Positions 25,410-35,065 of a DNA stretch of 64,000 nucleotides are shown here, piece by piece. Below the pieces are notes generated by a model. That model had not been told where the DNA came from, did no database searches, and saw nothing but the letters and a program-made list of their open reading frames with translations. Origin of the DNA: Trichodelitschia bisporula (Eukaryota; Ascomycota; Dothideomycetes; Phaeotrichales; Phaeotrichaceae); assembly GCA_010356995.1 (NCBI GenBank), contig ML996706.1, positions 321,509-385,508 of the forward strand, written 5' to 3'. The position numbers were made by a program, and so were the translations under genes. The first letter of the stretch is position 1; each line of letters begins with the position of its first letter.

Positions 25410-26239
25410 CTTGCAGCATATGCCTCACGACTGAAAGACCCGGAGGATGATGAGTTGGACTCGGTTTAAAGAGCTAGCGGACTGCGTATGCGTGAGTGGG
25501 AATGAAGTGTACCTTGGTTGGTCTATAAGAAACAGTGGTGGAGGCCGTCGTCAACTTCGTACAAGTAACTACAGCGAGGAGAATGTTGTTTGCTGCAGAA
25601 GCAAGAGGCCGCGAAGATTCATAATGGGGCGTGGCAAACACATCAGCATACGACCGCCGAGTGTGTCGTTCAACTGTTCAATGTTTGATTTGCTGCTGCG
25701 TGAGCAAATGCGCGGAATGTGTTTGCTTCGGAGAGGAGCTTGGCTCGAGAGTCTTCGGCAGGCATGAGCTCGGCTTGGGATAAAAACAAGTCGCCAGATT
25801 TGCATGTCTTCAGGATACTCATTCAAGGGGTAGCATAGGCTTATCACCTTCTTCCATTTCCGTTGGCCAGCTGTGGCATCCAGCGATATGCTGTGCCAGT
25901 GCATTGGGTAGCGACGCTTGCAGCTTCTTGCTCACAGTCAGCCTTGCTTTGCTGGAGCACTCGATGCCTCCAACCACATTTCCAACATCCCGCATGTGCC
26001 AATTCAAATACCACTAGATCACCAACCGAGTCAGAGTTGCAAGGCAGCAGACAAAAAGTGAAGATGCATCCCCGAAATAGCCTTGCAAAAACTGCCTAAA
26101 ACCAGGCACCAGCCTCAGAATGCGCCACACACCGTTGACTCTCATCCCTCCCTAATTGGCCCCCACCTCCCATCCCTTGACGACCCGAATAGCTCCCCGC
26201 ACGCTAATACCTGTATAAAACACGCTGGACCCACTCCCG
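25410..26239. other. Divergent promoter region
   Basis: This lies between the eIF2B alpha start and the plus-strand NECAP locus. Overlapping shadow ORFs only. It ends in a TATAAAA box listed separately. Confidence 0.45.
26214..26220 (+). promoter_or_regulatory. TATA box of the NECAP locus
   Basis: TATAAAA lies 20 bp before the ATG at 26240 and about 300 bp before the NECAP ATG at 26516. At normal spacing, transcription would start close to or downstream of 26240. Confidence 0.5.
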
Positions 26240-26467
26240 ATGCCCCCGCCTAGCACGACGTCCTCCTCCTCCTCCTCCCAACCCAAATCCTCAATCTACG
26301 ACCAAACCTTCCTCCTCGCCGTCATCACCCTCTTCGGCACCGGCCTCCTCTACACAATCGACACTCTCTTCCCGATCGTCGAGCCCAAGCCCCCCTCCCT
26401 CGATCTCGCCTACGGCATCGACCCTAACGCGAACGGTGACGGCGGCGACGACGGCGGCGACGACTAG
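26240..26467 (+). CDS. Possible small single-pass membrane protein or upstream ORF
   Basis: A 75-codon ORF has a Ser-rich start, one hydrophobic segment (TFLLAVITLFGTGLLYTI) and a Gly/Asp-rich end. It stops 48 bp before the NECAP start, and a TATA box lies only 20 bp upstream. It might be a tiny gene, a long upstream ORF that tunes NECAP translation, or a leader read by chance. I recognise no family. Confidence 0.35.
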   Translation: MPPPSTTSSSSSSQPKSSIYDQTFLLAVITLFGTGLLYTIDTLFPIVEPKPPSLDLAYGIDPNANGDGGDDGGDD

Positions 26468-26515
26468 CCCACTCTCTTCACCTCCCATCTCTTTACACCC
26501 TCCCAACCCGCCAAA

Positions 26516-27298
26516 ATGGACATCAACCCCCTCACCTCCCAACCCTGGCCCAGCAACACCCTCCACCGCATCCTCCACATAACCCCAAAGGTCCACATCT
26601 ACCTCATCCCCCCCGCCGGCCCCGGCTCCCTCACCGCCCGCTCCTGGACCCTCAACCCAGCCGATCACATCTTCACCGCGCGCCTCCGCATCCTCGAGTC
26701 CGCCGTCGGCGAATCCCTGTCCCTAACCATCCTCCTCGAAGACCCTTCAACCGGCGCACTCTTCGCCGCTGCACCCTATACATCCCCGGCCGCCGTCACA
26801 CAAGCCACAGACTCGTCCCGCTTTTTCGCGGTAAGGGTGGTGGGCGAGGGGGGCAGGCGCGCGACGCTGGGCGTCGGGTTCGAGGAGCGGAGCGAGGCGT
26901 TTGATTTCGGTGTTGTGTTGCAGGATGCGCGGCGCGGGATGGGCATGGATGCTCCGGCGGGTGCGCCTGCGGCTGGAGCCCGCGGCCGCCGCGCGCCGAA
27001 GAAGGAGGAACCCGAAGTAAAACGCGATTTCAGGCTTAAGGAGGGGGAGACGATTACGGTTAGCATTGGGGGCAAGGGAAAACGAGAAGCGGAGCCGGCG
27101 GCGGAGGGAGCGGCAGGCGGTGGGCTGTTTGCGATTGCGCCGCCGCCGGGCTCGGCTGGCGCCTCGGGGGGCGGGATGCCGGTGCTTGCGCCGCCGCCGA
27201 GTGCGGCGCAGGTTAGGGCGGGGAGGAGGGAGGGAGGGGCCAAGAGTGCGGCGGAGGAGTTGGGGTTTGATGATGGGGAGTTTGGGGAGTTTCAGTAG
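26516..27298 (+). CDS. NECAP-like adaptin-ear-binding coat protein
   Basis: A single 260-residue ORF. Residues 10-145 form a PHear (NECAP/DUF1681) domain: HRILHITPKVHIYLIPP, ARSWTL, LSLTILLEDPSTGALFAAAP, DSSRFFAVRV and RATLGVGFEERSEAFDFGV all align with the family. The rest is Lys/Glu- then Gly/Ala/Pro-rich, ending in the acidic aromatic tail DDGEFGEFQ, which recalls clathrin-adaptor-binding peptides. NECAPs act at clathrin-coated pits with AP-2. The start at 26516 has a good CCAAAATGG context and directly precedes the conserved domain. Coding GC is very high at third positions. Confidence 0.88.
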   Translation: MDINPLTSQPWPSNTLHRILHITPKVHIYLIPPAGPGSLTARSWTLNPADHIFTARLRILESAVGESLSLTILLEDPSTGALFAAAPYTSPAAVTQATDSSRFFAVRVVGEGGRRATLGVGFEERSEAFDFGVVLQDARRGMGMDAPAGAPAAGARGRRAPKKEEPEVKRDFRLKEGETITVSIGGKGKREAEPAAEGAAGGGLFAIAPPPGSAGASGGGMPVLAPPPSAAQVRAGRREGGAKSAAEELGFDDGEFGEFQ

Positions 27299-27468
27299 CG
27301 AGGCGTTTGGGGGTGGTGGGTTGGATAGGCGTAGAATATATGCCACGCTTGAATGTTAAGACGTTGTTGTGGCATCGTGATGCCTCTGTCGTGTAACTTA
27401 CACTGATCACCGTACAGTCACAATCACTCATGCGCAGTAAAGTTTAATACACAGTACATTGAATTCCT
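27299..27468. other. NECAP 3' flank
   Basis: Short non-coding spacer leading into the tandem repeat block. Nothing further seen. Confidence 0.4.
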
Positions 27469-27612
27469 AGGCAGACCACTCTCCTGAGTGGCGGAATGAG
27501 GATCGCCCACCCCGCCTGTCTGCCAGTACACACTAAACCAAGGCAGAACCATTCTACCTGGGGGCGGAATTGACACGCCCAGCCCACCTGTCGCCCATTC
27601 TACTCCGTAAAT
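27469..27612. repeat. Two-copy tandem repeat, 72 bp period
   Basis: Units beginning AGGCAGA at 27469 and 27541 share a GCGGAAT core, a run of CGCCCA, and CACCTGTC/CGCCTGTC. The copies are clearly diverged. The repeat follows the NECAP gene and precedes two further repeat families. Confidence 0.6.
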
Positions 27613-27749
27613 TGCATCATACACGAGGGTATCTCAAACATCCCACCACCGTACACCGCGCCAGATGCTTTCCCAGACCGACAAAATGAAGTAAAAAAAC
27701 AAACGCCGAAATGCAAGACAGTTTCCACCTGACGCCTAACAAAGCATAA

Positions 27750-28215
27750 CCCATACGCCGTTCCACCTGTGCCGATGCGACCGTCGTGATTGTCCGTTGC
27801 GCCGTGAAAACCGATTGAAGTTGAGGTAGAGATGTGTGTCACGCCCGTTGATTGGGGAGGGAGTCTGCAAAACTTGAAGGGAGATCTCGAATAAGGGTAT
27901 CGCGAATAGACGTTGATGTGGGGACAGGTGACAGTCGCCATCATCCGTGGCGCCGTGAACAAGATAAGATTGAGGTAGAAATGTGCGTGTCGCGCCGTCA
28001 GCTGCAAAAAGAGTATGCAAGATCGAGGAGGGCATCGCGAGCAGATATTGTTGTGGGGAGACGTATGATGAGGTGAGGCACGATTGGTTGCGCTGAGGTA
28101 AGGTATGGGTGTTGTCCGTCAATTGGAGGAGTCCGCAAGATCCAGGCAGGGTTCTCCAACAAGGGTATTGCCAATACACATTGATGTGGGGAGAAGATGT
28201 AAAGCTGCACGGCAT
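27750..28215. repeat. Three-copy degenerate tandem repeat, about 134 bp period
   Basis: The anchor TTGATGTGGGG or TTGTTGTGGGG recurs at about 27912, 28047 and 28180 (steps of 135 and 133). Each unit also carries a GCGCCGTGAA or GCGCTGAGGTAAG-like start, a TTGAGGTAGA or similar segment, a GCAAAA/GCAAGA stretch and a GGGTATCGCGAAT-like segment. Copies are diverged by substitution and small indels. Confidence 0.7.
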
Positions 28216-28239
28216 GGTCGCAATGTGAGCTCTATCCTG

Positions 28240-28770
28240 GAGCGGACCCGAGTGACAATAAACAAATGGAGGGCCTTTGTCCATCCCGAAGTGGCCTTAG
28301 AAAGTATGAGATGTTGAAGAGCCGATGATGTAATGTTGTGACGGATGGGCCTGAGAATATCGGTAGAAGGATGATATTGGCATCGTGCAGATGGAGGGCC
28401 GTTGTCCATCCTGAAGGAGCTCCATGAAGTAGGGTCAAGCAGAGTCGATGATGTGATGCTGCGAAGAATGGGCCTAGGAATTTCGGTAGACGGATGAGAT
28501 GTGGATCGTAAAGATGGAGGGCCGTTGTTCATCCAGAAGAAGCTCCGTGAAGTAGAGGTCAGGCGGAGTCGATGATGTGATGTTGTGACGAATGGGCCTA
28601 AGAATTTCGGCACATGGATGAAATATGGATCGTACACATGGTTGAAGGGTCCAAGGTGATGGTTGAACCAGATGGAGGGCCGTTGTCCATCCAGAACCAG
28701 AGTCAATGATGCCATGTCGTGGCGAGTCGGCCTAAGAATTTTGGTAAAACGATGAGATGCGGTTGGGACA
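28240..28770. repeat. Four-copy degenerate tandem repeat, about 125 bp period
   Basis: The anchor ATGGAGGGCC(G/T)TTGT begins at 28266, 28391, 28514 and 28672. The steps are 125, 123 and 158; the last includes an insert of about 33 bp. Each unit also has a GATGATGTGATG-like segment and GGCCTAAGAATTTCGG. Minus-strand frames across it give repeated peptides such as NGPPSxRxxxHPST, but the 125 bp step is not a multiple of three, so a conserved repeat protein is unlikely. Confidence 0.75.
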
Positions 28771-28899
28771 CTTGGACGAAGGGGGTTCTCGAGCGAGGCC
28801 AGTGTGATTATGTGGTCAAAGTTCGGGCCAGTCAGAGAAGGATCGCAGAATGATGTTGTCGGGGCCCAGATATTCTGCAAGAAGTGGTGTCCAATGGGT

Positions 28900-30925
28900 C
28901 TACAGCTCAAACTCGCCGGTGTATGATCCATGCATCAAGGTGGCAGCAAGCTGGAAGCGAGCGACATTGATTTCCTCCGGACGAACAACTTCCCTCGGGA
29001 TTTCGTTACGAAGGATTGCATGAGCGTTGCAGCAGACGAACATGCCGCAGTCCCTGTCGTTGTTCTGAAGGGCACTCAGACCTTGGAGATCCTGCCATTC
29101 ATCCCCGTTGTACTTGTCGCCTAGTTCGAACTGAAGCCAGTCACGCGCGGCTTTGAACTGTCGGGTTGAAGGCCAGTTCAGGGAGTCGTAGTATTCGATC
29201 TTGCGCACTTGAGGGCAGATTACCAGGAGAGTCCAGTGACTGCCGGCGCAAACCGGGATGAAGATCTTCTTGACTTTCAAGATGCCCTCGCCAGAGACCT
29301 TGAGGCGCTTGCCCCAACGAGTGACTGACGCCGGTCCCCTACCGCCAGTGACATTGTGGAACCATGCGGGATGGAATGTGGCGTATGGCGGCGGTGCGCC
29401 GGTGCTCTTGTCGTAACCTTCCTTGTCATTGGCGCGCTGAACAAGCGACTTGAGGCTCGCTTCGACTGCATCGTCATTCAGCCAACCGCCAGGTGCGCCA
29501 GCAAGGCTGCGGCCGCCATCAATGATGGTAGAGATGGTACGAGTGTTAATTTGCGGCAAGGGCCCGTGAGCGGCATCGTGGCGGGTATCCAAAGCTTTCC
29601 AGATCTTGAGCTCCGTTTCGTCATCTATCTCGCGGATAAGAGGCGGGCGTAACGCAGCAACTTTGGCCTTGTGCTTCTCCTCTTCAATTCGAGCGTCTTC
29701 GGCAGCCTTCGCCTTGCGCTGTTCTTCAGCGATCCGAGCTTCTTCAGCGATCCGAGCTTCTTCGGCAATCCGAGCCTGACGCTCTTCCTCTTCGATCCGG
29801 GCGCGCTCAGCAGCTGCAAGGCGCTCTGCCTCCTGCCGGGCGAGTTCGTCGTCTCTCTTCTTCTTTTCCTCAAGGATGCGGACCTTTTCTTGAGCAGCGG
29901 CGAGTTTCTGCGGAACCCGCTTGCTCCGCTTGTAGGCTTCTGAGGTCTCCAGGCCCTCGAGGGACTTGAAGGGCTTCAGCCGGATTTGCTGCAACTGGCT
30001 GGCAATATTGCCATCGGCGCCGACGTATGCGGGCGATTCCTCCGGCTGCTCGTTGGAGCTGGCGCCAGCTTCGACGGCCTCCCAATCATCTTCGTCCATG
30101 CGCTCATCTTCGTAGTAGCCCCTTGGCGTGATGTCGAGCTGTCTGCTGACGACACTGGGCGACGGCCAGTGGACGGTCTTGCGTGGCCTAGGACGGGTCG
30201 GGGTGGTGTGAGTGTGGGCATCGGGCCGGCCGGCTTTAGCGCGGCGAAGAAAGTCGGAGAGCGGAGGCCTGACGCGCTCCAGGTTCTGTGCGCGCCTCAA
30301 GATTGTCCCGGGGAGTGGCGGCCTCGTCGGCGGACGCACCATGCCTGGCCAACCAGATTCATCCTCCACGCGAGCCATCTCTTTCGCCCTCCGCAGCCTG
30401 ACCTGGCGCCGCATCTCGTAGATCTTGGCCAGCCCCGGCCCCGTCGGCTCCTCGTCCACCGTACGGTAGAGCGATTCGCGGTGCCGCACCCCGGTCGCGT
30501 CGGAGACACCCCAGAGCTCCGAAGCCCTCGCGCGAATGGACTCATCCGCCGACGGCCCGCTGCCGTACGCCGCAGCACGCGCCTCGAGGAACGACGCCAT
30601 TGTGGCGGCTGGAGGGGAGTCATGGGGAGGAGAACCGCCCCCGCTTGCGCTCCTGGAGCGGCGCGAGCCCGTGGGCGATGCCGAAGGGGAAGCCTGCGCC
30701 ATTGGCCGGCGGAAAATGGAGACGAAGGCACCAATGGCGCCGCCAACGTAGTTATGAACGGCCCCGAGGACCGATTGCTCGGGCTGAGGCGGGTCGATGC
30801 GGGCGCGCTGCGCAGGAGGCTGTTAATCACCATCAATCAGTACTGTAAGGCAACGCGATGAAACCGCCAGAAGGTGGAAATACCTCGTCCTCGGACGGCT
30901 CCGCGCGACGCTTCAAGGAAGACAT
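28900..30925 (-). CDS. Ulp1-type SUMO protease
   Basis: Exon 1 (30925-30884) encodes 14 residues and is joined across a 64 bp intron with a TTAACAG end to exon 2 (30819-28900); the product is 653 residues. The N-terminal half is disordered and basic. A central coiled coil (about residues 310-400) is rich in repeated EEARIAEEARIAEE units. The C-terminal cysteine protease domain (C48) shows WLNDDAVEA, the histidine in GSHWTLLVI, the aspartate in YYDSLNWPS, and Q..DCGMFVC with the nucleophile cysteine. It should process the SUMO precursor and remove SUMO from proteins, probably in the nucleus. The first exon plus the start of exon 2 makes a bipartite basic signal (KRRAEPSEDE / PPAQRAR). A start at Met within exon 2 (30702) is the alternative. 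Confidence 0.88.
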
Positions 30926-32696
30926 CGCGCTCCGCGATGTGGGAGCGGAGACAGAAAGTGATGCGCGATATGCGCAGGTTTTCGGGGGTTGCGTGATGGG
31001 TTTTTTTTTCAAACGGTGGAGCTGAGAATGTCGGGGAGCTGGTTGTGGTGAGGTTTTGGGTGGTGCTGAGGAAGTTGTACGGAGAGGGAGTGGTTCACGA
31101 TCTCAGAGCTGTCTGTGAACGGGGAAGCCTTTGCGCGTCGGGCGCACGGACCACCTTTTTCAATGGAGGCCAAGGGCCTGAGTCTTGGCAGTTCTGCCAC
31201 TTTTGCTGTGCAGCCGGTTGAATTGGGGAGAAGCGACGGAGCGATTGGGGGGTGATAGGGAAAGAGCAGTTTGCCAAAGAGAGTTTGTGAGTGTCGGAAT
31301 TCGAGGAAGGAGAACTTGAGGGCCAAGGAGGAGAAGGAGAGGGAGGAGGGTGACTTGCATTTTTTCAACACCAAAGAAGCCCTCCGTGAAGAAGGCGTCG
31401 AGGTGTGACGCCTGGCCGTTTTCATCCCATCGCGACAACAGGAAGAGAAAGAAACACCTCCTTCCTTCTCATAGTTGGAGAGTTGAGGTCCGATGAAAGC
31501 AGCGGCCCGACCCGGTAATAATGTAAGGCCGCTTTCAGCTTTCAACGTAGACAATAGGGTCCCCTCTTTTTCTCTCCCTGCAGTTAACGGCTACCTCATA
31601 GCTTCCCTTCCACTCATCTTCCCTTACTTTTTCCCTGAGCTTTGCTCCTCTCTCCCTTCTCAGCCCTACCCGCACATGGCGTGCATTAGCGCCCAGAATG
31701 TTGTGGGGAAAGGTTTTGATGGACGCGGCGATGGTAAACACCACCCAACACCACCCCAGGGGACTGTCCTCCCCCACACCCCCCCGCCAGTTCCGCCTTG
31801 TCTTTTGATGCTTGCGGCCCTCGTTCACTCTCACTCGTCCAATTACACCCACTTCAATCCACCAGACTCCATTCCAATTGCCGCCTTGTCCCTGATCATA
31901 TGCAGAATCCGTTTCCTGTCTCTCCGTTCAACCTCTTCAGCTCACTCTGACTCTGCATCGTAGAACGCTGCACGCCGTATGTTTCATCCTAATTCCTGTC
32001 GCTGCTGCTTTCTATGCGGCAAGGAGCTTGTGACGTTGTTGAATCGGTATATATCTATGCGAAGGATATATCATCGTGTCTACGTAGGTTTGTAGGGACG
32101 TATATATACATTGCACAACAAATTATCTGAAGATAGCAAGCTTCTGTCGGCCAAATGCTGCATGGACAGTCGGGTTTGTCGCCATAGTTTGCCCACAAAG
32201 CCGAGCTGCTCACCGGGTTGAGAGATTGCATCAAAGAGCCTGTTTTGTTCCTGTCGTTGGTGGAAAAAATAATTGTGCAGTAACTGGCTGCAGAGCACAT
32301 GGAGTGGAGATGTGTTTAAGCTGGAATCCCTAGTTGTTGCATTTCGTCGATAATTCGGCACTGCCGGCATCGGTTGATAAGGAGTGTGAATACGGGTCTG
32401 CTTTTCGAGCACCCTTGTTGAAGGCCCAAACCCTCCGAGCTTGACAGGATAGGATTTGGATATTGAGATAGACGTAATAACACCCTGCTATCATTATACC
32501 ATGGGAGCAAGAAACGAAGAGCACATCTCAAGATTCGGTTCTGCCTGAATACCTCGACTCGCTTCACTGCCTCGCTTCACTGCTATCCCAGCCGAATTCA
32601 ATGTGGATGCCTTGCTGCCTGACCCTGGACTTGGCTCTTCCGCAAATCTATCACAGCTTGAGTGATCGCGACACTCTGCCATCACCACACCACACG
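30926..32696. other. Long divergent intergenic region
   Basis: This lies between the SUMO protease and uS12m starts. It contains a nine-T run near 31001, CT-rich stretches at 31560-31650, and AT-rich sequence at 32040-32120. The longest frame (31493-31963 +) is compositionally biased and overlaps others. No gene or RNA supported. Confidence 0.5.
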
Positions 32697-33327
32697 ATGC
32701 CATTACCCTTTCTTTGCCGGCTCATCCGGACGCAGGCATCGATTCTGTCTTTTTCCGCTGTCAGACCTGCCCGTCCGACACTCCCTGCTCGCCCCGTCGG
32801 CGCCTTAGCTGCTTTCGCTGCGCGTTCCTTCTCCGCCTCCACCCCGTGTCCCGCAACCTTCAACCAAGTCCTAAGAGGATGTCGAGTCGCTCAGCGCGCG
32901 CGTAAGAAGACGTCCCCGCAACTGTCGTACCGTCCGGAGATGAAGGGTGTGTGCCTGAAGGTCGGCACGACGAAGCCCAAGAAGCCCAACTCCGGCGACC
33001 GGAAAATCGCCAGAGTGAGGTTGAGCAACGGGAAGGAGATCACGGCTTATATCCCTGGTGAAGGTGGGTTCTGGTCATTTGCCATATGCTGGATTTGGAG
33101 GCTAATGGGGCTAGGTCACAATGTGCAGCAGCATTCGGTGGTGCTCGTGAGAGGTGGAAGGGCTCAGGATTGTCCTGGTGTGCGTTATCATCTGGTTAGA
33201 GGTGCTTTGGATCTGGTAAGTTCGCGATGCGCGACCTTTGACGGGTGTCTGACGCGCATAGGGTGGTGTTCCGAACAGAATCACTTCCAGGTCGAAATAC
33301 GGGACGAAAAAGCCGAAGACCTCATAA
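32697..33327 (+). CDS. Mitochondrial small-subunit ribosomal protein uS12m
   Basis: Three exons, 32697-33063, 33115-33215 and 33262-33327 (introns 51 and 46 bp), encode 177 residues. An Arg/Ala-rich mitochondrial presequence of about 45 residues is followed by the S12 core: [63 protein letters not shown] and [16 protein letters not shown]. The last exon gives [18 protein letters not shown], the conserved end. KKPNS and the PGVRYH loop are the decoding-centre elements. The ATG at 32697 is chosen because it begins the presequence; an upstream in-frame ATG at 32601 would add 32 residues that do not look like a leader. Confidence 0.94.
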
Positions 33328-33852
33328 TTACATCTCTTTGCATGGCTCGATGCGTGTACCGTGATCGTGATACCGTATCGCATCTGCAAGCCGGAGACAC
33401 ATGCTGTGAGCCATTGGCTTAGTCTTCTCCACCATCTTCACCTTAGCGATGCAGCGTTAAGACCGCATTGCTCCGAATGCCTCCTGGATACTTGTCAATT
33501 CTGAGGAAGCTACAGTAGTGGCCATCTTGGCCCCATATCCCACTGTCAATCGCAGCATGAAACCCCAAGGAACCAGAGTTAGAGGATTTGAGCTAATCTT
33601 ACGAGTATCCAGGCGTGTTCGACTCCAGAGGGAGCTGAGCCACGGATATTGTCCCTGCGTCTGTATTTGATTGCTTAGGGTTGGCCGATCACTCCACACC
33701 AGAGGGCGACGTTCTCGCTCCAAGCGAAATTCATTCGAAAGGAAGACATCCCACACGAAGCACTATATATATCCTTATCCTTATATCTTGTGCCAGTACC
33801 TGCGCAGGTCCGGAGCTGTGCGACCGCCATTTCTCCGCCAGCTGTCATCGCA
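33328..33852. other. Promoter region of cysteine-rich gene A
   Basis: Non-coding spacer; holds the TATA-like element listed separately. Short overlapping ORFs only. Confidence 0.4.
33764..33772 (+). promoter_or_regulatory. TATA-like element before cysteine-rich gene A
   Basis: TATATATAT lies about 81 bp before the ATG at 33853, a normal promoter distance in filamentous fungi. Confidence 0.4.
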
Positions 33853-34361
33853 ATGCTTCTCAATCAGCTTTCGGTCATTCTTGTTGGCCTCCTGTAAGAT
33901 GGCCGAATCCCCACTAGACTGCTAATTCAAGTGTTAGCATACATGCACTCGCCCTCCCTCAAGACTTCCCAGCTTACCTATGCCCGGCGCATACAACCTT
34001 CGCATCGCCATATGTAACTATGATGATGCCGCGCCGTTGTCCAGTCGTCTACACGACAGCCACAACGCCCGCACCCGGCGTGCGATGCACTTTCGACACT
34101 GCCACTTGTATCAACTTGCTCTGCATGGCCTACACGACTGTCGCCAAACCGTGTCCGCCGATTAACACGGATCCATGTTGCACGAACCTCGAGACCAGGA
34201 CTGCGTATAAGGTCCGCCGATTCTCATCCCTTGCCTTGTTACTGAAGCTGAACCGCGAGCAGGCATGTCCGACGGCCTGTCCTACGGGGTGCGGAGCGAC
34301 GCAGACGATTACGGTGTCTAAGGCTTGTCCGACCGTGGAGGCGTTGGCGACACCGCTTTGA
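33853..34361 (+). CDS. Secreted cysteine-rich protein A (effector-like)
   Basis: Exon 1 (33853-33893) ends in the middle of the signal peptide; exon 2 begins at 33938 after a 44 bp GTAAGA..TAG intron. The leader reads MLLNQLSVILVGLLIHALA with a likely cut after ALA. The mature part has one cysteine-rich domain: a YTT near its start, ATCINLLC, then CPTACPTGCGA, fitting C-x3-C-x3-C-G-[AT]. A possible second intron (34212-34262, 51 bp, donor GTCCGC) has no stop and keeps frame. Splicing it gives 137 residues and aligns better with protein B; keeping it gives 154. Gene B, 700 bp downstream on the same strand, is a paralogue with the same exon-1 layout. I recognise no named family. An apoplastic or cell-wall role is inference. 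Confidence 0.75.
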
Positions 34362-35065
34362 GGAGCGTCTGTCTTTGTCGCGACCGGCATCGCGGACTAG
34401 GCTCTCTGGTTTTGACGGCCTTTCGGAGGGCGATGATGTATAACGTGTGTCTCCATGTATTTACGGATGTCAAATCCAAGCATGCGGCTCGGAGCAGAAA
34501 ACCGCGTCCTTCCGTCTCGCAACTAATCTCCTGTGTCGTGCTCTAACGAGAGGCAAAACCAGGTTCGCGTTTGGGATCTTCATAGTGCCCGCACTTCCCT
34601 CATAACATACGACCAGATTGCGGGGAAGCCCTTCAATTTCAACCAGCTCGTGTTTGTCAAGTTCAGAGTCATCCAATCACTGAAGATTCGACCAACCCCT
34701 GCGCCCGCATCGTGCGGGGAATCTTATACGTTCCAAATTTGGCATCAAAATGTTCAATTGGTTGTTGGAAATACGAACTTTGCGCCACGAATGTGCGAAC
34801 GATTGATAGATTTTGAGTGCCCGTTGGACGGAGTTGTGTAAGGTGACGGAGAATTAGAGGATTCCGCGGCGATGGAGCCCGAGCTGAGTGGGTGTGTTTC
34901 TGACATTTGTACGTCGGACGTTCGTATTTCACATTTAACGGGCTGGGCGGTCGCACGGCTGATACTAAGGCTGGATATCACGAGTGATCAGGCTGTGTCT
35001 CCTATAACCAAAGCACTCTCCCAACGAGCCTCAAGCATTCCTATCTTCCTCCATCATCAATCACC
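34362..35065. other. Spacer between paralogues A and B
   Basis: No further copy of the cysteine-rich domain found here. Short ORFs on both strands lack a signal peptide or recognisable motif. Presumably holds the gene B promoter. Confidence 0.45.

Noticed and set aside
28119-28931. 270-codon minus-strand ORF overlapping the SUMO protease end
   Set aside because: It lies mostly in tandem repeats whose periods do not keep frame, overlaps a well-supported gene, and has no recognisable domain.
31493-31963. 156-codon plus-strand ORF in the long divergent spacer
   Set aside because: Biased composition, no signal peptide or motif, overlapped by other frames; no support as a gene.
32601-32696. Upstream in-frame start for uS12m
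   Set aside because: Adds 32 residues that do not look like a mitochondrial leader, whereas the ATG at 32697 starts a good one.
34586-34610. ACATACGACC resembling the start of fungal 5S rRNA
   Set aside because: The match stops after ten bases and none of the internal control region follows.
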